Program-made: the position numbers and the translations under genes
Source of the DNA: Marsupella aquatica
Lineage: Eukaryota; Marchantiophyta
Direction of reading: 5' to 3'
Assembly: GCA_973895155.1 (NCBI GenBank)
Contig: OZ316895.1
Coordinates: 18,724,001 to 18,788,000 of the forward strand
DNA length: 64,000 bases
Shown here: piece after piece, positions 23,600 through 35,502 of the stretch
Position numbering within the stretch: position 1 is the stretch's first letter
How the letters are laid out: every line of letters starts with the position of its first letter
The notes under the pieces: model-generated
The model's database searches: none
Told to the model about the DNA's origin: nothing
Seen by the model: only the letters and a program-made list of their open reading frames with translations

Positions 23600-24930
23600 G
23601 ATGTTGCCGCGAGTTTAACTATAGTTGCTGGGAGCTCCAATCCTTAAACAAAAGCCAAGAGTGCTCCCATGGTAGCCCACTTGAATCCCTTAGCATGCAG
23701 CAGGTTGTGTGTTCAAACCCGGTCGCCGTCCTCTCCCTTGCCTTCATCATTTTGCAGTGCTATAAGCTACACAAAGCAGCACACACATCAACAACCCAAT
23801 ATTAATTGAATGAAGCAGCAAGATTTCTTTAGCACAAAGAAGTGCGATGCTACTTGCAACTGCACAAGGCAGCTTGATGCTTCTTCTTTTTTCTTTTTCT
23901 TTTTTTTGATCCTTCAATAGCAATCTCTCTTACTCAATTGCAGCATAACAAATCTCCATTCAATAGTGCAATTGCTTCTCAATTCAACAACTCATCACAT
24001 CTATTCAGCAGTGTCTCATTCAGCGCAGTTCTCCAGTAGCACAAAAGCTTGGTTTAGCAACACACACAGCCCCTCAGCAATGCTCTTATTCAGCATCACT
24101 CTCCTTCTTAGCAGCTCAGCTCCATCTCAATATCAGCTGCAAAGATCAACAACTCCATCTCAATTTCAGCTGCTCTATATTCAGCAACATGCATGTACCT
24201 GCTTCTTTCCAGTAGTGCAACAAGAAAGAAGTAGCATGATGCTGCTTCAGCATCACCTCCTGGCTCCAGCTTCCTCCTTCAGCAGCATCCTTCAACTCAA
24301 CAACGGCAGCACAACAGCCTTTCACACTCAACAATCTCAATTCAGCACCATACAATGACTCTGAATGTAACAAGGCATCGATAGCTCCAGGGAAGCTGAA
24401 ATTTCCCTATCTTTAGAGCTCCTTTGAGCACCATAAAGTTTCTCCTGATGGTGAGCTTCAATTCCTTGTCCCTCCCTACCTTACATTCAGCTAATTCTTG
24501 TGTTTCCCCGTCGTTCATGAGTCAACCTTGCCACAAATTTGGTTGTTGAACTCTCCTGAAAGACTCCGTCTACATAGCTCCCCCAATTGCCTCCATATCT
24601 TGAGTGTGATGGCAAGCAAAAGGCATGGACTATTGTTGGGGCTCAAGATCTAGAATAGGGAGCAGTCTCTTGTGCATCATAGTGATTTATTTTGCTAGCT
24701 TGCATGTAAATATCGATGACATTATAGTTACAGCAAGTAGCATAGTAATTTTGAGGAAACTTGTTGATAAAAAGTCTCAAAATCCTTAGCAAGATGCAAA
24801 AGAGGATGTATTTGAGAAAAGAAACTTCTCAACTTCAAAGTATACTCTGATAAATGTTGAAAAGTAATGTTGTTCCCAATCCTTTGCCTCTCAGCAGTGG
24901 GGGTGATAAAGCGCCAATTCAAAGAATAAC
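23600..24930. repeat. Low-complexity TTCAGCA/CTCAGC-rich stretch, no gene supported
   Basis: Between about 23940 and 24360 the words TTCAGCA, CAGCTC and CAATTC recur densely, giving Ser/Gln/His-rich chance frames. No domain was recognised. The rest to 24930 shows no feature. Confidence 0.4.
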
Positions 24931-26150
24931 AGGTTGTATCACCACTGCTTCATGATTCATCTAAAACTTCCTATTGGTTTGTCTCCTGAACGACTCTATT
25001 CGCTTCCTAAAACTTTCAGTCTCTTTCGCTCCTCATCAGCCGTTCATTTCCGCATGTTTAATAAATACTTTCAAACTTCTCCCGTAATAACATCAACAAA
25101 TTCACCCCTCAGCCCGAGCTCTCCATCCACCTTCTTCCTTCAATTCGGAGCACACACGACGCGCCTCTTTCCCTGGAACTCCCGTTTGCTTTCGATTCAA
25201 GTTCCCCTTTTCATATCTGAACGCCTCTTCAAGCACTCCTCTGAAATCCCTTTTCACCATAGCCTCCTGAAATCGAGCTCCTCACAATCTCTTTTAACAG
25301 CCACGTTGTCACTAGAACCCCCTTTTCGACCTTAGCGTCTCTCCTCTCTCGTTGCTTCACTCAAAAAGTCCATTAGTCATAATCACCATCGACTGTTTTC
25401 TCCCTGTGTTTTTTTTCTGAATCTCCATAACTACCCACAACGCTATCCCCCAATCACTCTGTCATCTCCACTTCTTCTTCTCACTCCACTGGATTCCGAA
25501 TCGCCTGCACCGACAACAACTTCAAGCACCAAACCACACTGGCTGTGTGTGTCCTTTACCCAAAAGCTCCACACATTCAATAATAGCTCTCTTTCGTGGA
25601 AAATCAAAAGCTCCGTAACATCACCACACTGCACCAACAATCACCTTTCGCCTCCAAAATCCCTGTCCTCCTTTCGCTGAAGTTCTTTCTTTCCTGAAAA
25701 CTCAATCTTCCAAAAAAAAAGTCCTTATCTCACAGCAATCACCATCCGTAGCTTCACTCTAATTTCAATCGCTCGCCTCAGTCTTCACCTAAAAAATCCA
25801 AAACCTCCACATTGCAACGACCATCATCCTCGGCTGAATCTCACCAAAAAACCACGAGCACTCTAGCGCGCACCACACTTCTTCGATCTGCCTCCGAACA
25901 TCACTCTAACCTCCCTCTCAACTGCAACGTGCACAATGTCCTCATGAAATTCGAATCTTCCCAGCCCGCCACGTGTCTCTTCCACAATAAAAGCCTCAAA
26001 TTCCTTAAGTCTAAGTTTCACTTCTCTCTTTTTAATTCCTATTCTGTCTTATTGAACTTTTTCCACAACAACAAAACTCTCACCCAAACTGAATCCCTTC
26101 ACCAAATACCTCCAACTCAAAAATAGGGCCTTCACTTCCCTTCGTCTATC
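24931..26150. other. Pyrimidine-rich stretch upstream of Copia-2
   Basis: The + strand is strongly C/T-rich and gives Ser/Pro/Leu-rich chance frames. The 5' LTR and most of gag of Copia-2 are expected here but were not found. The element therefore appears 5'-truncated or replaced. Confidence 0.4.
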
Positions 26151-26159
26151 ATTCATCCC

Positions 26160-26683
26160 GACGACAATGCCATTTCACCCAATTCTCAGATTTGATTGCA
26201 GTCATGCTCCTGGCTGAAAAGAATGACCTCCTCCTTTTGAGGAACTCTCGCGAGCGACCACCAGGCACGCTTCCTAAACCGGAAATACAATTCACGAATA
26301 CCAATAGAAGTAATTCCTCTTACAATCGACCCCGTGGCCAATTTAAAGGCAATCCAAGTCGTTTTAATAAATTCCACAAGAGACAACAATTTTGCACAGA
26401 CAAAGGCAAAATCTTCAAGCCTCCCATGAATTCTTGGTATCGTAACCCCAACCATATGCCAAATAAACCTACACAGAATTATCCCACAAATAATCAGCCC
26501 AAGTGTTTCCGTTGCGGTGGGACAGGGCATATCCAAAAGAATTGCAAAGTTCAAGCTCACCTAGTCAAACTATACCAGGCCACCCTCACAACATCCAACA
26601 CCTTAACAGCCGCACATCACTTGGAGATCGATGACGATCTCTCCAAATACACGCTTGCACCTCCCCCACCTCTGTTCATATAG
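26160..26683 (+). pseudogene. Copia-2 gag C-terminal part
   Basis: The recognisable part begins near FSDLIAVMLLAEK (Copia-1: YSELIAHMLLAEK) and runs through an Asn/Arg-rich stretch to the CCHC knuckle CFRCGGTGHIQKNC at about 26507-26548. The frame ends at 26681 in a C-rich run. Protease resumes in the neighbouring frame, suggesting an indel in CCTCCCCCACC. Confidence 0.8.
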
Positions 26684-26694
26684 TATCACATGAA

Positions 26695-28578
26695 GTGAAT
26701 GACACATCTCTCGCCGGTGCTGATATTTGCATTCTTGACAGCGGCACTTCTCACTCAATCCTAAAAGACAAATGTTATTTCCAGCACATATACCCATCAA
26801 ATAGACCTGTGACTACTATCACAGGTATAAACCAATTAGAGGAAGGCCATGGACCTGCCCAACTTACCCTTCCTCAAGGCACAACCATTAAAATTGCATC
26901 TGCCATATATGCCCCACTCGCGACACGGAACTTACTAAGTTTCCATGATGTCCGCCAAAACAATCTCCATATATGCTCTGCACCCGACAACCACATAAAC
27001 TCTCTACAGATTTTTCGAGAAACTGATAATGGCCCTATCACACTAGAGACATTACCACTCCATCCCCCCGGCGTTTATGCCACTAAGATCATGTCTTACA
27101 ATTCCCAACGACAACAATTATCCCCAACAGAATTATGGCATATCCGCCTCGGCCACCCAGGCCCAGGGATGTACCATAAAATTATTAAGAACACCATTGG
27201 CATACCAAAAGGAGTACACCCATCCACGAAGTTAGACACTTGCATCCCCTATGCACAAGGCAAATATATCACTCATCCAGCTTCCACTAAGAACACCTAT
27301 CAAATCCCTGACTTCCTCTCACAGATCAATGTGGACGTCTGCAGACCTATTGATCCACCGAGTGGACCATTTAGGTTTTTCCTAGTAATGATATGCTCCT
27401 CAACCAAATGGTCCTCTGTTTCTTTAACTTCCACAAGAAACCTTGTCTTTGCCAGACTGCTAACACAGCTTATACGTCTTCGCACTCAATTCCCTGACTC
27501 ACCTACCAAAATAATTCAAATTGATAATGCTGGCGAATTTACATCACCAGCATTCGATGACTTCTGTCAAATCCTGGGCATCACAATTCAATACTCAGTA
27601 CCATATGTACATTTACCGAATGGTACTGCAGAGGCATTAATAAAACGTTTACAGATGATCTCAAGACCTATGCTATTACAGACACAACTCCCACTTACAG
27701 CCTGGGGACATGCTATACTCCATGGCGATGCACTACTGCGATATAGACCATCGGCTTTTAATATTTACACACCACACCAACTAGCACATGGCTCTATACC
27801 AGATATTACACACCTGAAAGTGTTTGGCTGCCTTGTTCCAGTACCCATTCTTGGCCCCAAGCACACCAAGATGGGACCACAGCGTCGACGTGGCATCTAT
27901 GTTGGCTACGACTCTCCCTCGATAATAAGGTATCTCGAACCCACCACTGCTGATGTGTTTCGAGCTCGATACCAGGACTATAAATTCTGTGAAGAAATCT
28001 TCCCACCACTTCTAACTCCAGCACAACTCTCCAAACAGCCTGTCTCAACACACACATTAGAATGGACAACAAAGGATCCATTTTGGAATGATCCTCGTAC
28101 TCAATTGACAAACGATGAAGTGCAACGCATTCTGAATCTCCATCAAATTATGGAGAAAATACCTGACGCATTTAATGATGCTACAAATGTAACGAAATCA
28201 CATATAGATGCAGCCAATACTCCTGCGAGAATTCATATACCAGATACTCGAGCCACAGACCTCGCTCCCAAGGCTAAGCAAGGCAGACCTTTAGGTTCCA
28301 AAGACTCCAGACCACGGCAGAAGACACTTGTATCAACACATTTATCCTTACAATTACCGCCAATCATACAGGATGAGAATGAAGAAATATCCATCCACTA
28401 TATGCATACTGGACATTTATGGCATCAAAATTTAACTGAACCAGATGAGCATTTTGCTTTCCTTATATCCCAGGATATAACTAAAGATTTACCAGACCCT
28501 TGGACAATTAAAGAAGCACAACAACGACCAGACTGGCCCAAATGGACTCTGCTATTAACTCCGAGCTTGATTCTCTGA
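26695..28578 (+). pseudogene. Copia-2 protease-integrase
   Basis: This long frame opens with the protease motif LDSGTSHSIL, then LEEGHGPAQLTLP and APLATRNLLSF. The integrase zinc domain has LWHIRLGHPG and CIPYAQGK: the second Cys of HHCC is Tyr (TAT), where Copia-1 has CLACSQGK. The DDE core shows INVDVCRPID, IDNAGEFTS and LPNGTAEALIKRL. A linker with AKQGRPLGSKDSRPRQK and the start of RT (RPDWPKW) follow before the stop at 28576. The missing zinc ligand alone would probably disable integrase. Confidence 0.9.
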
Positions 28579-30081
28579 TATCTCGCCAAGTTTTTGGAGA
28601 ACTCTGAGTTGTCCCTGCTGCACAACACCTAACTGGGTATAGGATTATATTAATACGCAAACATAATGCCGCAGGTGAAGTAATCCGCTACAAAGCCAGA
28701 CTTGTGGCTAGAGGCTACACGCAAATATATGGCAAAAATTACGACCTTACTCATTCACCGGTCATGGACTCCATTACCTACCAATATCTGATTGCTTTTG
28801 CCCTCACACATCAAATTCGTATGCATCTTATGGACGTGGTAACTGCTTACCTTTACGGTATACTTGATACTGACATACAAATGCAAGCTCCACCTGAATT
28901 AATTCAGAGGGTAATTTTCCACATTAAGGGGGAGCATACAACCTCCCCAACCCCGGACCTAAAGTCGGGTATTGATAAAATTGTCCCTACACAGGACTTT
29001 AAGGACCACCTCATTCACTCAGGCCAAATGATACCTACTGAAATACATGACTCATCAGCGGTCCAACATAAAAAGGCCCAGCAAATTGCTAATGGTGAAC
29101 AGTCAGCGGATTCACCATTGAATTATACTGACTTACTCGCTGAGGTAAATCCTGTTCACCACATAATCAATAAAGCCAAGAAACCAGAGAAAGCATTTGC
29201 TGTACAGGTTCTTAGGTCACTCTATGGTTTAAAGCAGAGTGGCCGCATCTGGTATAAGCGTTTCCGTGCTGAGATGCTTGCACTTGGTTTGGTGAATGAG
29301 GACATTGCTCCTTGCCTTTTTATCAAAAGAGATGGCACTGAGTTTATAATTATAGCAATATATGTCGACGACATTAACCTAATGGGTACTAAACTCATTA
29401 TGGATCAAACCATTACCACACTTAAGAGCATATTCGAAATGAAGGATATTGGTCAACCTCTATTTTGTATTGGCATTCAATTCGAACATTTATCCAGCGG
29501 TATTCTTATTCATCAATCTACATATACCAGAAAACTATTAAAACAATTCAACATGGACAAAAGCTATCCAGTGATGACACCTATGGAAATTTGATCTTCA
29601 GACACATCCAGAGATCTGTATAAGCGCAGGACCGAACACGAACCAATCTTGGGCCCAGAGAAACCTTACCTCTCTGCTATAGGAGCCTTGATGTACCTGG
29701 CGAATCAAACTCGCCCAGACATCTCTTTCGCTGTTCACTTGCTTGCCCGCCACAGCTCCCAACCAACTATTAGACATTGGAATGGCATTAAGAGGATACT
29801 GCGCTACCTTCAAGGTACAATCGACACTGGCCTCTATTACCCTAAAGATGTGCCTAACGAATTGATTGGTTATGCAGATGCAAGTTACCTTACAGACCCC
29901 GATGATGCAAAATCCCAGACGGGATATGTATTTCTACAAGGACATACAGCCATATCCTAGAAAAGTACCAAGTAGACTTTGACGACCACATCCTCCAACC
30001 ACGCGGAAATCATAGCACTATACGAAGCCAGCCGAGAATGCCTATGGCTTTGACAGCTTATCAATCACATCCAATCGTCTA
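28579..30081 (+). pseudogene. Copia-2 reverse transcriptase and RNase H, first part
   Basis: After a frame change, RT reads YKARLVARGYTQ, MDVVTAYLYG and the catalytic IYVDDINLMG (about 29355-29385). A stop at 29592 and another at 29958 break it. RNase H begins GYADASYLTDPDDAKSQTGYVFL and continues through TLTTTSSNHAEIIALYEASREC in the same frame as far as the LINE-A insertion at 30098. Confidence 0.9.
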
Positions 30082-30098
30082 CAGGCCATGCAATTCTT
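30082..30098. repeat. LINE-A target-site duplication, left copy (17 bp)
   Basis: CAGGCCATGCAATTCTT is repeated at 38159-38175. Reading across the second copy restores continuity of the copia RNase H sequence. The exact end is ambiguous because a T-run follows. Confidence 0.9.
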
Positions 30099-30481
30099 TT
30101 TTTCTTTTTTCTTTTTAAATTTGAAATTTATTCCGCGTGAACCCCACGGACGGGGGAAGCAGCAGGCCAGAAGGCAATAGAAGGGGTGCAACAAGGAAAG
30201 TGACACCACAGCCGGTCAAAGTCAAACCATGCGCAGTGACACAAAGCAAGACAGTGTTAAGACCGGGATTCTAAGTAAGACACAGCAGGTCAATAGAGCA
30301 CTAAACCCACCGAGTGATTGGGGCCCTAATGAGTACAGTAATCCACTAGGCAAAACTAGCAAGTAATCAACCAGAGCTACATCTGCAATTACTGTGGGCA
30401 GGTAGAACCGGATTCAGATTTATGGGTCCGGTAGTATTACAGGTATTCCAGTGCCAACCCGATTTAACCTACACAGCACAA

Positions 30482-32200
30482 TCAGACAGAGAATAGACGT
30501 CTCACTTTGCTCCTGATAATCCTAATCTGTTCCTGCATTAGAGTATGCTTAGCCTGTGTGACCCTAGAAAGCTTATTTTTTGAACTAGTAGCAGCCGCCA
30601 CCGCAGTAAGGTGATCCAATGTTTCAGAGATGATCAGTATCTGATCAAAAACCCTTTTTTTGGACAGATCTAACGTCTGATCATTACGTGCATTCCAAAT
30701 AGCCCACAGAATCTGATAAATCAAAAAGAAACAAAGTGTGCTCCAAGGGCTCTTCTCTAGCGATAAGAGGATTAACTCTACCAGATTCCGATGTGGTTGT
30801 ATGATAGTACCATTTAACCAGGTCTGAGCTTCCAACCAACAACTCTGTGCATGTCTGCAGTTAGTGAATAGGTGGGGGATAGTCTCAATTCTCCCAGGGC
30901 ATAAAATGCAAATTCCATCTGACTTGGCAATTCTCACTGCTCTGGATCCAGAGAACAGTCCCTGCGCCAGAATCCGCCATAAAAAAGTTTTTGCTTTGGT
31001 GGAAAGATCTGCCGTCCAGATAGTCAACCAAATTTTGCTCCATTCCTCATCAGTATGGCTTACTTCCCATATTCTGTTCAGCCTGAGGTGGTCCGTTCCT
31101 TTAGGTCGCCGCATTTCGTAAACCCGCCAGTTTGGTAGGCCAAACTGTCTCATCCGTGTGTCCTTGTCAAGCCATTGCCATTGACAAGCGAGGGTATCAA
31201 ATCCACTTCCATGGAAAGCAGTTCCATGTACCATCTTGATCAGTGAAAGACATAAGTTACGATCTCCATCGGTAATGCCTCTCAAGCGGTTCAACCTGGT
31301 ATCCAAGTGTCTCCAATCATCCGCAGCAAGGGACCAAAAGTCCCCCACCCTCCTGATTCCTAAGCTGCCACAAAGCCGGGTCAATGACACAATGGATGCT
31401 TCAGGCAAATCATAAAAATCCTGAGAGCACCGGAGCAGATCCTCCAAAATCCAGTGTCCCGGGATCGCCTCAGCACCGAGATGGAAGATCAGGTTTTCCC
31501 TAGCCAGTGCCCAAGCACCCCATAGCTGCCCTGTATAAGACAATTTCCCAAAAGATCGTGGTGAACCCAACAGCATTAGATCTGTCATAGAATAGTGATT
31601 CCTGCGCACAGATCTGTAGTTTCTCCATTTTGTCAGTCGCAAGTTAACAGCAAATAGTTTAGCCCATTCAGTCTCCGGATTATCCAGAGCCCCGGTGAAC
31701 CACTTACAGAGGAGTGCATCTGAATGACTCCTAAAGTCCTTCAGGCCAAGTCCGCCATCATCCTTGGGCCTACACAGTTTATCCCACGCCACCAGGGGTA
31801 TCCTCTTACCCCCTGTCCTGTTAGAACCCCAAAGAAAATTCCTGCTTAATGCGATTAATTTCCTAGCCAGTGCAGCCGGGGAGCGCAAAAACATCATGTG
31901 AAAGATGGGTATAGCCTGCAAAACATGTTTAACCAGCAGGAGGCGACCAGTAAAAGAAAGAAATCGTGCGGACCATGAGGACAGGCATGCGCTAATCCTG
32001 TCAAGGCAGAAGCCATGTAACTGTGCTTCTGACAGTCCAGCGCCCAGAGGGGCTCCCAAGTATTTCTGCACTATCCCTGCTTCACTGATAACACACCCAG
32101 TCTCTCTAAGCCATCTAGGAATGTCATCCAATCCCAAAGGGATGACAATGGACTTTTTAAGATTGAGTTTCGCTCCAGTAGCACATTCATAAGTGTTCAA
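30482..32200 (-). pseudogene. LINE-A ORF2, C-terminal third (after RT, with zf-RVT)
   Basis: This open frame starts just after the RT catalytic block: ATGAKLNLKKS, KYLGAPLGAGL, then RFLSFTGRLLLVKHVLQAIP, conserved in plant LINE ORF2 thumb regions. The C-terminal zf-RVT shows WRILAQGLFSG followed by CILCPGRIETIPHLF, C and W. It ends with TGA at 30482. A frameshift at about 32198 separates it from the FADD block. Confidence 0.9.
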
Positions 32201-32625
32201 TGTGCTACCTGTTCGAAAGCTAGCTCAGTAACCGGGATGAACAGACCCATATCATCCGCAAAGAGTCGAAAAGAAATATTCAGATCCGGAGTAATCTGAA
32301 AGCCTTGTAATCTGCCTACCTTGATTTCCGCATTACAAAAATCCATTAGCGGTTGAGTCGAAATTGCAAAAAGTAACGGAGAGAGAGGGCATCCTTGTCT
32401 CACCCCCCGGCTCAACTGAATATCTTCAGTCCAGATCCCATTTACTAAAGCCTTAGAGTACGCATTGCTTAGTAACGACTTGACCAAAAAGATGAAGTGG
32501 GATCCAATGCCCAGTAAGTGCATTGTTTCCCAGATGTAGGTATGGTCCACCTTATCAAAAGCTTTCTCAAAATCTAACTTCAGGAATAGAGCTGGTGTAT
32601 TTGTAACGTTGATCCAGTCATTCAT
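32197..32625 (-). pseudogene. LINE-A ORF2, RT palm
   Basis: It carries LKLDFEKAFDKVDH (first catalytic Asp region), GVRQGCPLSPLLFAI and RLFADDMGLF (catalytic FADD). The upstream boundary is a stop near 32690 and a frame change; the downstream boundary is a frameshift at about 32200. Confidence 0.9.
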
Positions 32626-32689
32626 CAGCCAGGTAATGGAGATGTTCTCTAGAATGTCTGCCAGGAATGAACCCCGTTTGTTGTGGGCA

Positions 32690-33286
32690 GATCAGTTTAG
32701 AAAGCAACGGTTTTAATCATTGTGCCAAGAGCTTGGCAATGATCTTGTAAATGATTGTCAACATCGTGAGAGGTTGCCAGTCCCCCAGCCTTCGTTTATC
32801 AGTCTTTTTAGGGATGAAACGGATGACTCCCTCCTTTATCTTGAATGCCAGATGTCCCGTACGCCAGAAGTCCGATACCATTGCATGCAGGTCATCCTTC
32901 AGAAATTCCCAGCATGCACGAATACCCTCCGCGGTCATCCCATCAATCCCCGGAGCCTTGTCACAAGGTAAAAGTAACAAGGTACAATGCAGCTCCTGTA
33001 TCGAGGGAAGAGCCTCCAGTCTTCTGATTTCAGTAGCCGTCAGTGCAAACCGAGTATGTTCACATAGTATACGTCGGGCAGTCAGCATGGCCGATACATC
33101 CTCTGCAGAGAGCATCGGTGGTGCATATAACTCCTCGTAGTGTCGCTGCACCTCCTGGATCACTGCCCGTTCTTCCCGGATTTCTCTTCCTCCTTCCACC
33201 ACTAGGTAAGCCATGTTTTCTCTCTGCCGCTTTGCCTTGACAGTAGCAAAGAAAAACTTTGAAGTTTCTTCACCCTGGCTAGCCAT
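32690..33286 (-). pseudogene. LINE-A ORF2, linker and RT fingers
   Basis: It encodes ETSKFFFATVKAKRQREN, then LLPCDKAPGIDGMTAEGIRA (RT motif 1 region) and IRFIPKKTDKRRLGDWQPLT (motif 2). A stop follows IAKLLAQ at 32717. The EN part is in another frame to the right. Confidence 0.85.
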
Positions 33287-34392
33287 CTGATCCGAGATAG
33301 ACGTCGATTGTGATGTGCCTCCCGTATCTCCATTTCACGTACGTTATCTTCCATGTCCATGAAATTCACAGTGCAGGAGGATGAGTGATCCTCAACAATA
33401 GCCAATTTTAGCAAGCGTAGCCTATCCTTCATTAGCCGCATCTCTTCCTCCTGAGGTAGGGGTGCAGCTTGTAATTCCATATAACATTTCCTTAGCCTTT
33501 GAAATGCCAGTGCGAATCTCAGGTGTGGATCGGTGGGGGGATTGTCTTCCAACCAGGCCCCAGCAAGAACGTCTACATTTCCTTGTTTCTGCAGGACCGC
33601 AGGATTGGCCTTAAAATATGTAGCCCGTCTTTGGTCAGCTCTATCTAGAATTGGTAAGGTAAATCTAAGGGTAAGGATCACTGGATCGTGATCAGAGAGG
33701 GCTGATGTCCCATCGTGTACAAGTGCCAAAACTTCCCCAGTCCAGCTCCCCTTCTCGCTGATGTAGAATCGATCTAGTCGCGACTGTATTAGTCTGCCAT
33801 GTCTCACCCTTCTCCAAGTGAATTTGGACCCCGTAACTTGGCCCAAAATGCCCAACACATCTTGTAAATCTAATCTGGTTGTGAGGAATCGCCAGAATTC
33901 TTTCTCACGTCCACAGATCAAGGGGGATGGACCAGTTGAATCGCCCCATATTTCTGTCATATTGAAGTCGCCTCCCATGATCCATCGATCCTGAGGAAGA
34001 GCATTCCGAAGATCATCCCATAGTAGCGTCCTTTCACCAGTAGAGGAAGGAGCATACACACAAATTAGTCCAAAATTACCTTCAGTATGTTCCACTTGGA
34101 TCCAGACCGCTCAGCCTTTATCCAGCGTGCCTGAAGTTAGCACCTTGAACATAGAATGCAATAGAATGGCTGTGCCGCCTTTGCCCTCATCCGGGAGAGA
34201 GTAAAAATGCTGATATGTAGGTAAAATAATCCTGAGAGCAATGTCCAATCTGAGGCTGTCAGCCTTAACTTCTTGGAGCATCAAAGCATCGAGAGGAGGA
34301 CAGATAGATGAAACCCATTTGGACACCACAATTTTTTGATTCGGGTCGCATAGGCCACAAACGTTCCAAGTGGCCACTTTGAAAGTTGTCAT
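33202..34392 (-). pseudogene. LINE-A ORF2, apurinic/apyrimidinic-type endonuclease domain
   Basis: The ATG at 34392 begins MTTFKVATWNVCGLCDPN. Conserved EN motifs follow: LMLQEVKAD, GGTAILLH, a stop at 34109-34111, then CVYAPSS, GGDFNMTE, SRLDRFYIS and ALSDHDPVIL. This nuclease nicks target DNA for target-primed reverse transcription. The in-frame stop and a frameshift near 33250 inactivate the copy. Confidence 0.9.
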
Positions 34393-34455
34393 TCAGATTC
34401 AAGTCGCGTAGACCACCTTCATGCTCCACCCAGAGGCAAAGCTAGTACTCACCAG

Positions 34456-34745
34456 TTAGACCTTCTCCTGTAGGGGGCTCACCATTGGCCTAGCAGGTAC
34501 ACGCTGCAGCATCTCCTCAGGTGATTTCATCAAATGGTTAGGATCCGATGACCGAATCGATACTACCTCACCTGGGGAGTCAACGTTGTGTATCACACCA
34601 TCAGGTGGAATGGGGGAGGCCTCAATTGCGCTAGAGATCTCTGGGGTGTCAGTCACTGGGTGCTGCAACTCTCTTCTTCCTCGCCGACCGGGGGTGCACC
34701 AGCTGTCTTCCTCCTGCAAGTGATGATCAGCAACAAATTGTAAGG
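34456..34745 (-). pseudogene. LINE-A ORF1, C-terminal remnant beyond the LINE-B insert
   Basis: This frame (from about 34719: QEEDSWCTPGRRGRREL) continues ORF1 on the far side of the nested LINE-B and closes at 34456, 64 bp before the ORF2 ATG. No known domain was seen. Confidence 0.6.
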
Positions 34746-35502
34746 CTCAAATACATCATGCGTGTAAGAGAGTTGGAGGAAAACAGATTTCCTTTTCATG
34801 CCTTGCGCTCATCTTCAGCTAAAGGGTGGTATGCAGATGTGTGCAGGTGGGCCCATGCTTGGGATTTTCCTGAACATGAATGGCCAACACACCCAACCAA
34901 GCTAAGAGCAAAACTTGAGCAAAAGGCTTTGCACAAACTTTGGCATGAACCTAGCCCACGGCAGCAATACTACATGAGAGATGTGAACCCCATGAAGAAA
35001 TATCGAGAACAAGAATACTTATCTAGCACTATCTCAGTACAACTTAGACAACTTATTGCTCAGTATAGACTAAGCTCACACCACCTTGAAGTAGAACAAG
35101 GGAGATGGAAGGATATTGACAGGAAAAAGAGGGTTTGTCAACTATGTGATAGCTCTAGTATAGAGAATGAATATCATGTATTCATTGCTTGCAAGTTTTA
35201 TGAGGGGGTTAGGATGGCATCTCAAATCTTGGTGAAAGATTTGTATGCATTGTTTGGTCTGCCCCCTCAGCAAATTGGAAGATATATCTTTGCGGTGGAT
35301 AGGGAAAGGAGAATAGGTTTGGAAAATCTTTCAGGGCTCTCTAGGTCCATAGTTTCTTTGAGGACATAGTTGTCCTCTTCTGAGCAATCTCTTTTGGTTG
35401 CTCTTTTCTTTGATTGCATTGTACTTTACTTTTTGTGGCAGCTCCTTTGACTTTCATGGTCCCGGAGCTTATAATACATTACCATTACCATTACCATTAC
35501 CA
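34746..35502 (+). mobile_element. 5'-truncated LINE-B nested in LINE-A ORF1
   Basis: It starts at CTCAAATACATCATGCG in the ORF2 C-terminal region and runs to the TACCAT-type tail at 35477-35502. The ORF2 tail is open to TAG at 35367 and keeps CQLCDSSSIENEYHVFIAC. It is nearly identical to the copies at 46.8-61.3 kb. Orientation is opposite to LINE-A. No clear TSD is visible. Confidence 0.95.

Noticed and set aside
24934-26126. Ser/Pro-rich frames upstream of Copia-2 as genes
   Set aside because: They are explained by strong C/T bias of the strand; no domain is seen.
34746-35502. Independent host gene on the plus strand
   Set aside because: It is identical in content to the ORF2 C-terminus of LINE-B and ends in the LINE-B tail.
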